The notes under the pieces were generated by a model. It was not told where the DNA came from. It did not search any database and saw only the letters and a program-made list of their open reading frames with translations. The position numbers and the translations under genes were made by a program. Shown here one piece after another: positions 24,912-32,925 of a stretch of DNA of 64,000 nt (the first letter of the stretch is position 1; each line of letters starts with the position of its first letter). Origin of the DNA: Thiohalocapsa sp. PB-PSB1 (GTDB lineage: Bacteria > Pseudomonadota > Gammaproteobacteria > Chromatiales > Chromatiaceae); contig CP050890.1 of NCBI GenBank assembly GCA_016745215.1, positions 2,914,001-2,978,000 of the forward strand, written 5' to 3'.

Positions 24912-26174
24912 TCAGCTTTTCGCCGCGTCCTTCGTGCCCGTTTTCTGCCATGGAGCCACAAGCCCGAGCAGATGCGCCATGTCCTTGAAGAAGATGCGCA
25001 CATGTGCCATCGGTTTGGCCTTGACCAGACGCTTGTACATGTACGCTTGCCAGGTCAATTGCTGGATGTCCGGATCGGAGCAGAGGCTCACGAAGCGCTC
25101 CCGGCGCTTGTCGTTTTTATACCAAAAGCGCTGCATTATGCCAAGCACCATGAAAACGCGTCCGTGGTCTTTCATGAAGCGTTTGCGGGCGCTGGCAAGG
25201 GCCTTGCCGTTGCCGTTGACTAGCAGCTGTTCCACTGCATCTGCCGCGAGTCTTCCGCCTAGCAGAGCGTAATAAATGCCTTCACCGGACGCGGGTGCGA
25301 CCACTCCAGCGGCATCGCCGGCCAGAACCACGTCACACCCATTGTCCCATTTTGCCAGCGGATGGAGTGGGATCGGTGCCCCCTCGCGCCGAAGTGTCTC
25401 ACACTGATCCAGGCCGGTTTCCTTGCGCAGCTGCGTCACGGCATCATGCAACGAGAACCCTTTAAGCTCGGTACCGACACCGATACTGGTGGTTTCACCA
25501 TGCGGGAAGATCCAGGCGTAAAAGTCCGGTGACAACTTGCCCTGGTAGTAGACGTCGCAGCGCGTGGATTCAAAACTGCCCTTTTCTGTCGCGCTGCTGC
25601 CAGGCTCGGGCGAGCGCACGATCTCATGGTAAGCGGCCACATGAGGCAGCTCTTTGGCGCCTGGGACACAGTGCTTTGCCACCGACGACTTGGCCCCGTC
25701 GGCTCCGATCACGGCGCGCGCACGCACAGCCTCATCGGTGTCGCGATTGATGGCATCGGCCGGGCGAAAGTGGACAATGGCGGTGCCGTCCTGATCGCGG
25801 GTGATCCGAGTATAGGTGCCATCCCGGCGTTTGGCACCGGCCGCGGCTGCGCGCTCTCGGAGCCATTCGTCGAAGGGACCACGGTCGACCATGCCGACGA
25901 AACCGCCGTCGATGGGCATGTCCACGTGGCGATCGCTGGGGGCAATCATGCGCGCGGAATGAATGTGGGCAACCAACTGCGAATCCGGGATATCAAATTC
26001 TTGCATGGCTTTGGGCGGGATTGCACCGCCGCAGGGTTTGATTCGGCCTGGACGATCCAGCAGTAAAACCTTGCGGCCGGCGCGGGCGAGGTCCGTGGCG
26101 GCAGTGGCCCCCGCGGGGCCGCCACCGACGACGACCACATCGAATTCAGCAAGGTTTGCCATTCTGTTCACCAT
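24912..26174 (-). CDS. bchP: Geranylgeranyl reductase of bacteriochlorophyll synthesis
   Basis: BchP uses NADPH to reduce three double bonds of the geranylgeranyl tail to phytyl, on bacteriochlorophyll or the free diphosphate. 420 residues (an alternative start is Met5). FAD-binding Rossmann motif VVVVGGGPAGATAATDLARA at ~14-33, the conserved KPCGGAIPPKAM, and the second FAD motif VVLAGDAAGVVAPASGEGIY. A tail with basic/aromatic segments (FWYKNDKRRERFVSLC) is typical of the phototroph family. Normal length. Last gene of the ppsR-bchG-bchP group, 135 bp after bchG. Confidence 0.96.
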   Translation of the reverse strand: MVNRMANLAEFDVVVVGGGPAGATAATDLARAGRKVLLLDRPGRIKPCGGAIPPKAMQEFDIPDSQLVAHIHSARMIAPSDRHVDMPIDGGFVGMVDRGPFDEWLRERAAAAGAKRRDGTYTRITRDQDGTAIVHFRPADAINRDTDEAVRARAVIGADGAKSSVAKHCVPGAKELPHVAAYHEIVRSPEPGSSATEKGSFESTRCDVYYQGKLSPDFYAWIFPHGETTSIGVGTELKGFSLHDAVTQLRKETGLDQCETLRREGAPIPLHPLAKWDNGCDVVLAGDAAGVVAPASGEGIYYALLGGRLAADAVEQLLVNGNGKALASARKRFMKDHGRVFMVLGIMQRFWYKNDKRRERFVSLCSDPDIQQLTWQAYMYKRLVKAKPMAHVRIFFKDMAHLLGLVAPWQKTGTKDAAKS

Positions 26175-26309
26175 TTTTAAGTTGGGGTTTCTTGGGTTGA
26201 TTTGGATTGATTGGACTGGGATTGATCGGTCTAGGCAAGTCCAGGCCCGCTCTACAGGCTAGCTCTGAGGAATCCTGTGCTGAAGCCCGTGGCGTTAACT
26301 CGTTAGATG

Positions 26310-27230
26310 TCAGCTGGCGATCAGGGCACGCGCGGCAAAGGCGCTGACCATCATGCCGCTGACGTAGACCGTTACGCCGAGACCGCTGAGCCAGGTCGCG
26401 CGCTCGATGGGATTGCGTAAGAAGCGCACCATGAGTGTGATTTGCACCATAATCAACGAGGCGACGGCTGCTGCGTGTACTGGCTGAACCCATAGGAATA
26501 ACAGGCCCACCACCACGAACTGTGGCAGCACCATCAGGATGCAGGCCGCCCAAGCTGCTCCTTTGACGCCGAGTTGCACCGGAAGGGAGCGCACGCCCAT
26601 CTGCTTGTCGCCCTCAATGGCCTTGAAGTCATTCAGCGTCATGATGCCATGTGCCCCAAGACCATAGAGTATCGCAAGCGCCAGGATGTGGGCTTCCGGC
26701 ATGCGGCCGCCGATCATCACCGCGGCGCCGGTGATCCAGGCCAGGCTTTCATAGGAAAAACCGACGGCTGCATTGCCCAGCCAGCCGTTTTGTTTCAGGC
26801 GCAGCGGGGGCGCACTATAGATCCAGGCCAAGATCAGGCCGACGATTGTGGCACCCAGTACCCAGGGACCCAGTATCGCACCGAGTACCAGCGACAGTAG
26901 GGTGCCGAAGATGGCGATGTACAGGCCCCAGCGACCAGGCAGCCGACCGGAGGGAATCGGTCGATGCGGTTCGTTGATCGCGTCCACATGCCGGTCGTAC
27001 CAGTCGTTTACGGCCTGGCTGGTCGCACAGACCAGTGGACCGGCGAGCACGACGCCGGCAAGCAATACCAGCCAGTTCTCGGCGATGGATGCTCCCGAGG
27101 AGACGACCCCGCAGGCAAACGCCCACATCGGTGGGAACCAGGTGATCGGGTGCAGCACCTCTAGCATTGCGGAAGGCGCCGGGCGTGATGCCGTTGCGGC
27201 ATTGGAGGCCGTCTCTGTCATACCGGGCAT
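26310..27230 (-). CDS. bchG: Bacteriochlorophyll synthase
   Basis: BchG is an integral membrane UbiA-family prenyltransferase that esterifies bacteriochlorophyllide a with geranylgeranyl diphosphate. 306 residues. The first Asp-rich motif NDWYDRHVDAINEPHRPIPS lies at ~85-104 and the second (LNDFKAIEGDKQMGVRSLPV) near 200; eight or so helices. The N-terminal MLEVLHPITWFPPMWAFACG is the family signature. Sits between ppsR and bchP on the minus strand; a pucC-like gene found between bchG and bchP in many purple bacteria is absent here. Confidence 0.96.
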   Translation of the reverse strand: MPGMTETASNAATASRPAPSAMLEVLHPITWFPPMWAFACGVVSSGASIAENWLVLLAGVVLAGPLVCATSQAVNDWYDRHVDAINEPHRPIPSGRLPGRWGLYIAIFGTLLSLVLGAILGPWVLGATIVGLILAWIYSAPPLRLKQNGWLGNAAVGFSYESLAWITGAAVMIGGRMPEAHILALAILYGLGAHGIMTLNDFKAIEGDKQMGVRSLPVQLGVKGAAWAACILMVLPQFVVVGLLFLWVQPVHAAAVASLIMVQITLMVRFLRNPIERATWLSGLGVTVYVSGMMVSAFAARALIAS

Positions 27231-27372
27231 GATACTCGTTGTCAGGTTAGTGTTTCGGCGGTCGCCATTCTTGGCGCAAGTCTATCTGCATCGGCAAGAT
27301 ACGGGTGGGTAGGGCGCCTAAATGCTGATCAGAGTCAATCACTCACTGGCGTTAGACCGATGCACGGCTACC

Positions 27373-28797
27373 TTACGCACCGTTATCCGCTTCGGCTGCG
27401 GGATCGCTGAGACCGTAGCGGCGCAATTTCACGTACAGGCTCTGGCGACTCAGTCCCAGCAGTTCAGCGGCCGATGCGCGGTTATCCCCGGTCAATTCAA
27501 GCGCTGCCTCAATGCAGAGCCGTTCGATCATATCAGTGGATTCGCGCACGACTTCTTTTAGCGGTACACGGCCCACCAGTTCGCTCAAATGCTCAATGGA
27601 GCGCGGCAGAGCGGCTTCGCTGCGGGTATCGGTGGAAACGCGCCGATCGACGTTGCGAATGATAAAGCCGAAGCTGGGCTGGTCGCCGTTGTGCACGGCG
27701 ACCGCCGAGATTTCCACCTCGCTGTTGGAGCCCAGTTCCGAGCGGATGTGGGTGGCAAACAAACGCACCGCGCCATGTTGGCGCAAATTAGCGATCAGCA
27801 CGTTTAAATCCACGCCAGGGCGACCCAGCCAGCGGTCCAACGATTCGCCGCGTGCTTGGTCTTCGTTGGTGATCTGGGCTAATTCCAAAAATGCAGCGTT
27901 TGCGCTCAGAATGCGGCCGTCGTTGGCGGTCAGCACGATTCCGTCCGGAACCTTTTCCACCATTTTTGTGAGTCGCGATCGCGGTTCGCTGGCCAGCGTC
28001 GATCCCGTTGCCGGCTCCAGTGGCGAAAGCCGCAGCAGGATCAGCGAGCTGTTCTCCTGTCGCACCGGCGCGCCCGCGACCTGGAACTCGGTCCCGGAGC
28101 ACAGGCGTGCACGCACATCGTTGCCGCGACCAGCGGCACGCACCCCGGCAACCAGCGATTGAATGGCGCGTGTGCCTTGTTCGTCGAAGCCATCGGGGAA
28201 AGATCGCCCTACCAGCCGCCGTGAACCGGTGGTGAGCAGCAGGGTCGCTGCCGGATTTGCCTCGACCACCTTGCTCGTTTCCGGATCGACGATGACGATC
28301 GCATCCGTTGCCGAGCGAAACAGCAGTCGGTAGCGAGTTTCGAGCTGGCGCAGACGCCAATAATCCCGCTCTAATGATTGTTGGGCATCCACCAGGCGCT
28401 GTTGCAATGCGGCAATACCCTGTAGATTGCGTCCAATGGCGATCAAGTGATCTTGGTCACCAAGGCGGGTGGCGAAGTAACGCACTGGCATTTCGGCACC
28501 GTCGCGCGCCAAGTGATCCACCTGCTGCCACTTGGGTGTATCGGCGTTGCTGCGGGCATCGGCGATCAGTGCTTCAATGCGCTTGCGACTGTCGTTGGTG
28601 ACGGTCTCGATCCAGGCTCGCCCGATCCAGTCCTCGGCTACTTCGGATGAGAGTTCATCGCTGCCGAAAGCGAGGTCGCAAATAACGCCTTTCCCATCTA
28701 GGATCAGGGCAATATCGGACGCGGCGGCAATCAATGCCGCCACGGTTTCGTTGCCGATGCCGCCCAGTGCGGCCTCCGGCGCATCGAAAGGCTTCAC
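27373..28797 (-). CDS. ppsR: Photosynthesis gene repressor PpsR/CrtJ
   Basis: Redox-responsive repressor of bch, crt and puc genes under oxygen, binding TGT-N12-ACA. I take the GTG at 28797 as start (VKPFDAPEAALGGIG) because GGAGG lies five bases before it and the protein then begins like other PpsR; this gives 474 residues. An N-terminal PAS-like segment (SDIALILDGKGVICDLAFG), a Q-linker-like helix, two more PAS domains (YRLLFRSATDAIVIVDPETS; VPDGIVLTANDGRILSANAA) and a C-terminal Fis-type HTH (NRASAAELLGLSRQSLYVKL). A Cys at the start of the HTH domain (IERLCIEAAL, ~residue 428) matches the redox-active Cys described in CrtJ. Confidence 0.95.
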   Translation of the reverse strand: MKPFDAPEAALGGIGNETVAALIAAASDIALILDGKGVICDLAFGSDELSSEVAEDWIGRAWIETVTNDSRKRIEALIADARSNADTPKWQQVDHLARDGAEMPVRYFATRLGDQDHLIAIGRNLQGIAALQQRLVDAQQSLERDYWRLRQLETRYRLLFRSATDAIVIVDPETSKVVEANPAATLLLTTGSRRLVGRSFPDGFDEQGTRAIQSLVAGVRAAGRGNDVRARLCSGTEFQVAGAPVRQENSSLILLRLSPLEPATGSTLASEPRSRLTKMVEKVPDGIVLTANDGRILSANAAFLELAQITNEDQARGESLDRWLGRPGVDLNVLIANLRQHGAVRLFATHIRSELGSNSEVEISAVAVHNGDQPSFGFIIRNVDRRVSTDTRSEAALPRSIEHLSELVGRVPLKEVVRESTDMIERLCIEAALELTGDNRASAAELLGLSRQSLYVKLRRYGLSDPAAEADNGA

Positions 28798-29015
28798 GAA
28801 TACCTCCGTCCCGGTTCGGCGCACGCCGGCAGATGAATGGGCAGCGACCAAGGCGGCCATTGCTTCGGACCCATGTTCGCGCCGCGGTCAACCCCGGGAA
28901 TGACGAACGCGTTGCGTATCCAGCTTTGGCCCATTATCGGCCTTTGCGGTCGCGATCGTTTCCAATCGGTGTGCTCTCGCCTCGGTACATCTAAATGCAT
29001 CCGCGTCAACCTCGC

Positions 29016-29029
29016 TTGACCTGCGTCAA
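29016..29029. promoter_or_regulatory. FNR-type palindrome in the ppsR-bchF intergenic region
   Basis: TTGACCTGCGTCAA is a perfect TTGAC-N4-GTCAA palindrome, the half-site spacing of FNR/CRP-family anaerobic regulators. It lies 219 bp before the ppsR start and ~315 bp before the proposed bchF promoter. A second such box precedes bchE. Confidence 0.5.
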
Positions 29030-29173
29030 GGCAGGGGCAAGCCGTTGCCCCTTCAAATAGATAGGATAAAGTGCGCTGTATCCGACCGCCGACATGTGCG
29101 TCGAGCGGGTTTCTGGTGGTGTGGCGCTCAGCTCGATATTCGCCTTGAACTGGCGAAATTTTGTCGATATCCG

Positions 29174-29204
29174 GCCGGTATCTTGCCGGTATCTTGCCGG
29201 TATC
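29174..29204. repeat. Short tandem repeat
   Basis: Unit GCCGGTATCTT (11 bp) repeated almost three times in the ppsR-bchF intergenic region. A length-variable tract upstream of the bch operon; no known role. Confidence 0.8.
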
Positions 29205-29314
29205 AAGGTTGCTTTAAAAGCAAGCCCAGGATGCTGGGCGCTTTCCAGCCAACGCCAGCGTTCGCCAACCAACGTCGCGATGACCCCCTATTAGTTAGAC
29301 AAAGGGTAGGGGAA

Positions 29315-29371
29315 TGTCAAGTTCTGTTTACGTTAAGTAGAGTTGACAGCGGCGTCATACCGGACTAGATT
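29315..29371 (+). promoter_or_regulatory. Candidate bchF operon promoter with PpsR-like site
   Basis: TTGACA (29343-29348), 17 bases, then TAGATT (29366-29371) forms a sigma-70-type promoter about 70 bases before the bchF start. Just upstream, TGTCAAGTTCTGTTTACG (29315-29332) is a near match to TGT-N12-ACA, with the last base differing. Position next to the -35 box fits repression by PpsR. Confidence 0.45.
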
Positions 29372-29442
29372 TCCGACCATACGCCCCGTTCGCGAATCTT
29401 CGCGTTCGCGAACCTGTTCATGAACCTACAAAGAGAAGCTTC

Positions 29443-30000
29443 ATGCGCCAACGCCCCGACATGCCTGTCCGGCGACCGCCCCTGTATACGCCAGAGGAGC
29501 GGATACGACGGGACAATAGTGTCTGGACCCTTGTGCAAGGGATACTTGCGCCGTTGCAGTTCCTGGTGTTCCTGGTGAGCCTGTTTCTGGTGTTACGCTA
29601 CCTGACTACCGGTGCCGGAGAGACGGCGGCCACTGTGTCGATTGTGATTAAAACGCTGATTCTCTACACCATCATGATCACCGGCTCGATCTGGGAGAAG
29701 GTGGTCTTCGGCAAGTATCTATTCGCACGGCCTTTCTTTTGGGAGGACGTGTTCAGTATGCTAGTGCTGGCGCTGCACACCGCCTATCTGATCGCGTTGT
29801 TGACGGGTGTGCTTGGCGTGCAGGAGCAAATGCTGTTGGCCTTGGCCGCGTACGCGGCTTATGTTGTCAATGCGGTCCAGTTTCTGCTCAAGTTGCGTGC
29901 CGCGCGTCTGTCCCAAGGACTCGAGCATGCAGATGCGCAAAGCTCTGATATGCAGCCTCGCGGCTCAGGTCGCGATCAAGCCCTGGGGGTCGCGGAGTGA
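29443..30000 (+). CDS. bchF: 3-vinyl bacteriochlorophyllide hydratase
   Basis: BchF hydrates the C3 vinyl group of chlorophyllide/bacteriochlorophyllide to hydroxyethyl. 185 residues, with the family opening PPLYTPEERIRRDNSVWTLV, QGILAPLQFLVFLVSLFLVL and the charged GSIWEKVVFGKYLFARPFFW segment; four or so membrane helices. The tail after LLKLRAARLSQGLEHA is longer than usual and low in conservation. First gene of a long plus-strand operon; its TGA overlaps the GTG start of bchN. Confidence 0.94.
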   Translation: MRQRPDMPVRRPPLYTPEERIRRDNSVWTLVQGILAPLQFLVFLVSLFLVLRYLTTGAGETAATVSIVIKTLILYTIMITGSIWEKVVFGKYLFARPFFWEDVFSMLVLALHTAYLIALLTGVLGVQEQMLLALAAYAAYVVNAVQFLLKLRAARLSQGLEHADAQSSDMQPRGSGRDQALGVAE

Positions 30001-31298
30001 GTACCGTCGGTGTGCCGCCAGTGGCAGCGAATCTTGCGGGTTGCGCTGAACCGCCAGTCGAGACCAGGGTGTTGCATGAGCGTGGCCAGCGTGAGGTTTT
30101 CTGCGGTCTTGCGGGCATCGTTTGGTTGCATCGCAAGATCCAGGATGCTTTCTTTTTGGTTGTTGGTTCGCGTACCTGCGCGCACCTGCTGCAATCTGCT
30201 GCGGGAGTGATGATCTTTGCCGAACCTCGCTTTGCCACCGCCATCTTGCAGGATCGCGATCTGGCAGGTCTCGCGGACTGCAACGAAGAACTCGACCGTG
30301 TTGTCTCCGAATTGCTGGCACGCCGATCCGACATCGGCACGCTCTTTTTGGTCGGCTCCTGCCCCTCCGAGGTCATCAAACTCGACTTAGAAACCGCAGC
30401 GGAGCGGCTTTCGGCGCTGCATGATGGGCGGGTGCGCATTCTTGCTTATACCGGCAGCGGTATCGAAACCACCTTTACCCAGGGCGAGGATACCTGTCTG
30501 ACGGCGCTGGCTGCGGAGATGCCGGTTTTGCCGACCGGCCAGCGCTCGCTTTTGGTGCTGGGTAGTCTCCCGGACGTTGTCGAGGATCAGTTTGCGCGTC
30601 TGTTCGCCGAACTGGGGATCGCACCGGTACATTTCTTGCCGCCGCGGCGCGCGTCCGATCTACCGCCCGTGGGGGAAGGCACACTATTACTTGCCGCGCA
30701 GCCTTTTGTCGGTGATACCGTTGCGGCTCTGCAAGAGCGCGGTGCCAAATTGATCAAATCCGTGTACCCCTTTGGTATCGAAGGCACACGCGCTTGGCTT
30801 GGTGCGGCCGCGCATGCTTGGGGCATCGGCGCTGAGCATGTGGCTGCGGTAATCGCGGCTCCGGTGGCGCGCGCCGAGCGTGGGCTTGCTCGTTACCGCG
30901 AGCAACTCGCCGGCAAGCGCATCACCTTTCTGCCGGACTCCCAGTTGGAGATTCCGCTGGGGCGTTTTTTGGCACGCGAATGCGGTATGCAACTGGTAGA
31001 AGTGGGTGTGCCCTATCTTGACCGGCGTCTGTTGTCCGACGAACTCGCATTGCTTCCATCCGGGTTGCGCCTGAGCGAGGGACAAGATCTGGAATTGCAG
31101 CTGGATCGATTGCGCGATGACCGTCCGGACCTGACCGTCTGCGGGCTCGGTCTGGCAAATCCTCTCGAGGCCGAGGGCCTGAGCACCAAATGGTCCATTG
31201 AACTCGTATTCACGCCGGTGCATGGTTTTGACCAGGCGCCGGACTTGGCGGAGCTGTTCGCGCGCCCGCTGAACCGCCGTCAGCGCCTAGCCCTCTGA
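29997..31298 (+). CDS. bchN: Dark-operative protochlorophyllide reductase subunit N
   Basis: With BchB and BchL, BchN makes the nitrogenase-like light-independent protochlorophyllide oxidoreductase. 433 residues from GTG 29997 (overlap GTGA with bchF). Conserved cysteines that help hold the NB-cluster are visible in REVFCGLAGIVWLH, GSRTCAHLLQSA and LVGSCPSEVIKLD, along with the VMIFAEPRFATAILQDRDLA segment. Oxygen-labile complex, fitting an anaerobic phototroph. Normal length. Confidence 0.96.
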   Translation: MSTVGVPPVAANLAGCAEPPVETRVLHERGQREVFCGLAGIVWLHRKIQDAFFLVVGSRTCAHLLQSAAGVMIFAEPRFATAILQDRDLAGLADCNEELDRVVSELLARRSDIGTLFLVGSCPSEVIKLDLETAAERLSALHDGRVRILAYTGSGIETTFTQGEDTCLTALAAEMPVLPTGQRSLLVLGSLPDVVEDQFARLFAELGIAPVHFLPPRRASDLPPVGEGTLLLAAQPFVGDTVAALQERGAKLIKSVYPFGIEGTRAWLGAAAHAWGIGAEHVAAVIAAPVARAERGLARYREQLAGKRITFLPDSQLEIPLGRFLARECGMQLVEVGVPYLDRRLLSDELALLPSGLRLSEGQDLELQLDRLRDDRPDLTVCGLGLANPLEAEGLSTKWSIELVFTPVHGFDQAPDLAELFARPLNRRQRLAL

Positions 31299-31314
31299 GG
31301 ATCATCATCGGCTC

Positions 31315-32925
31315 ATGCAACTGACTGTATGGACATACGAAGGCCCACCGCATATCGGTGCTATCCGCGTTGCGGCATCCATGCAAGGCGTGCATTGCGT
31401 GTTGCACGCCCCGCAGGGGGACAGTTACGCCGATCTGTTATTCACGATGATTGCGCGCAACGCCAGCCGCCCGCCCGTGACCTATACCTCGTTTCAGGCG
31501 CGTGACCTGGGCAGCGATACAGCTGAGTTGGTCAAGAGAACACTCGCGCACACGGTCGAGCGTTTTCGTCCACGAGCCTTGCTGGTTGGGGATGCCTGCA
31601 CCGCCGAACTCATTCAGGATCAGCCGGGTGCATTGGCCGAGGGTATGGGCTTGAACATACCGGTGATCCCTCTGGAACTACCGGCCTATACGCGCAAGGA
31701 GAACTGGGGAGCGAGCGAGACCTTCTACACCATGGTGCGCGCGTTGCTGCGCGGTCGCCAATCGTCACCTCGTTCTGCAGCGGAGCCCATATCGGGTCAG
31801 CAAGCGGCTGAATTCGCTGCATCCCAGCGTCGTCCGAGTGCCAACCTGCTTGGACCCACCGCTCTCGGCTTTCGCTGCCGCGATGACATCATCGAGGTGA
31901 GCAAGCTGCTAGATGCCGTCGGTGTGGACATCAATGTCGTTGCGCCAGCCGGTGCCGCGCCTGAGGATCTGTTGCGTCTACCGGACGCGGACTTTAACGT
32001 CTGCCTCTATCCAGAGGTGGCCTACGATACGTGCGCTTGGCTGGAGCGCATGTTCCAGCAACCGAAGGTGACCACGGTGCCGATCGGTGTTGGCGCAACG
32101 CGTGACTTCCTGATCGAAGTCGGCCGGGTAACCGGCATCGATGTCGAGCCAGTCCTCGCTGCTGCAAAGACCAGGCTGCCCTGGTTTTCGCGCTCCGTGG
32201 ATTCGACCTATCTGACGGGCAAACGCGTTTTCATCTTTGGCGATGCCACGCATGCGATCGCCGCCGCGCGCATCGCCAGCGAAGAACTTGGTTTCGAGGT
32301 GGTTGCGATCGGCACGTACAGTCGCGAGTTCTCGCGTGAAATCCGAGCTGCCGCTGAACTCTATGGCATTGCTCCACTGATCACCGACGATTACCTTGAA
32401 GTCGAGGCGCGGGTATTGGAACTGGCGCCCGAACTGATGCTTGGCACACAGATGGAGCGCCATATCGCCAAACGTGCGGGCATTCCGTGCGCGGTGATCT
32501 CAGCGCCGATTCATGTGCAGGATTTTCCAGCCCGTTATGCACCGCAGATGGGGTTTGAAGGTACCAATGTGATCTTCGATACCTGGGTCCATCCTCTGAT
32601 GATGGGCCTGGAAGAGCACTTGATCACGATGTTCAGAGAAGATGCGGAGTTTCATGACAACGCCGCACCATCGCACTTAGGGCCAGCCGCAAGGCAGGCT
32701 GATCCATCGGCTTCCAGCGCCGCTGGCAATCTTGCGGATGCGCAATCGGTTGATGCCGACGGCAGCGTCGTCTGGGACGCGGAAGCCGAGAACGAATTGC
32801 GCAAAATTCCATTTTTTGTCCGCGGAAAGGCCCGCCGTAACACAGAGCGCTTCGCCCGGGATCAGGGCGTGGCGACGATAACAATAGAGACACTTTACGA
32901 TGCCAAAGCACACTTCGGCCGCTGA
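31315..32925 (+). CDS. bchB: Dark-operative protochlorophyllide reductase subunit B
   Basis: 536 residues, opening MQLTVWTYEGPPHIGAIRVA; the catalytic half of the NB-protein. YTSFQARDLGSDTAELVKRT, LVGDACTAELIQDQPG (cluster Cys) and APIHVQDFPARYAPQMGFEG are recognisable. A Pro/Ala/Ser-rich linker (~455-485) leads to the C-terminal light-independent PChlide reductase domain (EAENELRKIPFFVRGKARRN, AKAHFGR) that caps the active site. 16 bp after bchN; its last 26 bp overlap the start of bchH. Confidence 0.96.
   Translation: MQLTVWTYEGPPHIGAIRVAASMQGVHCVLHAPQGDSYADLLFTMIARNASRPPVTYTSFQARDLGSDTAELVKRTLAHTVERFRPRALLVGDACTAELIQDQPGALAEGMGLNIPVIPLELPAYTRKENWGASETFYTMVRALLRGRQSSPRSAAEPISGQQAAEFAASQRRPSANLLGPTALGFRCRDDIIEVSKLLDAVGVDINVVAPAGAAPEDLLRLPDADFNVCLYPEVAYDTCAWLERMFQQPKVTTVPIGVGATRDFLIEVGRVTGIDVEPVLAAAKTRLPWFSRSVDSTYLTGKRVFIFGDATHAIAAARIASEELGFEVVAIGTYSREFSREIRAAAELYGIAPLITDDYLEVEARVLELAPELMLGTQMERHIAKRAGIPCAVISAPIHVQDFPARYAPQMGFEGTNVIFDTWVHPLMMGLEEHLITMFREDAEFHDNAAPSHLGPAARQADPSASSAAGNLADAQSVDADGSVVWDAEAENELRKIPFFVRGKARRNTERFARDQGVATITIETLYDAKAHFGR

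Noticed and set aside
29016..29029. The TTGAC...GTCAA palindrome as a -35 element for ppsR
   Set aside because: There is no matching -10 at the right spacing on the minus strand; the palindromic form fits an FNR-type box better.
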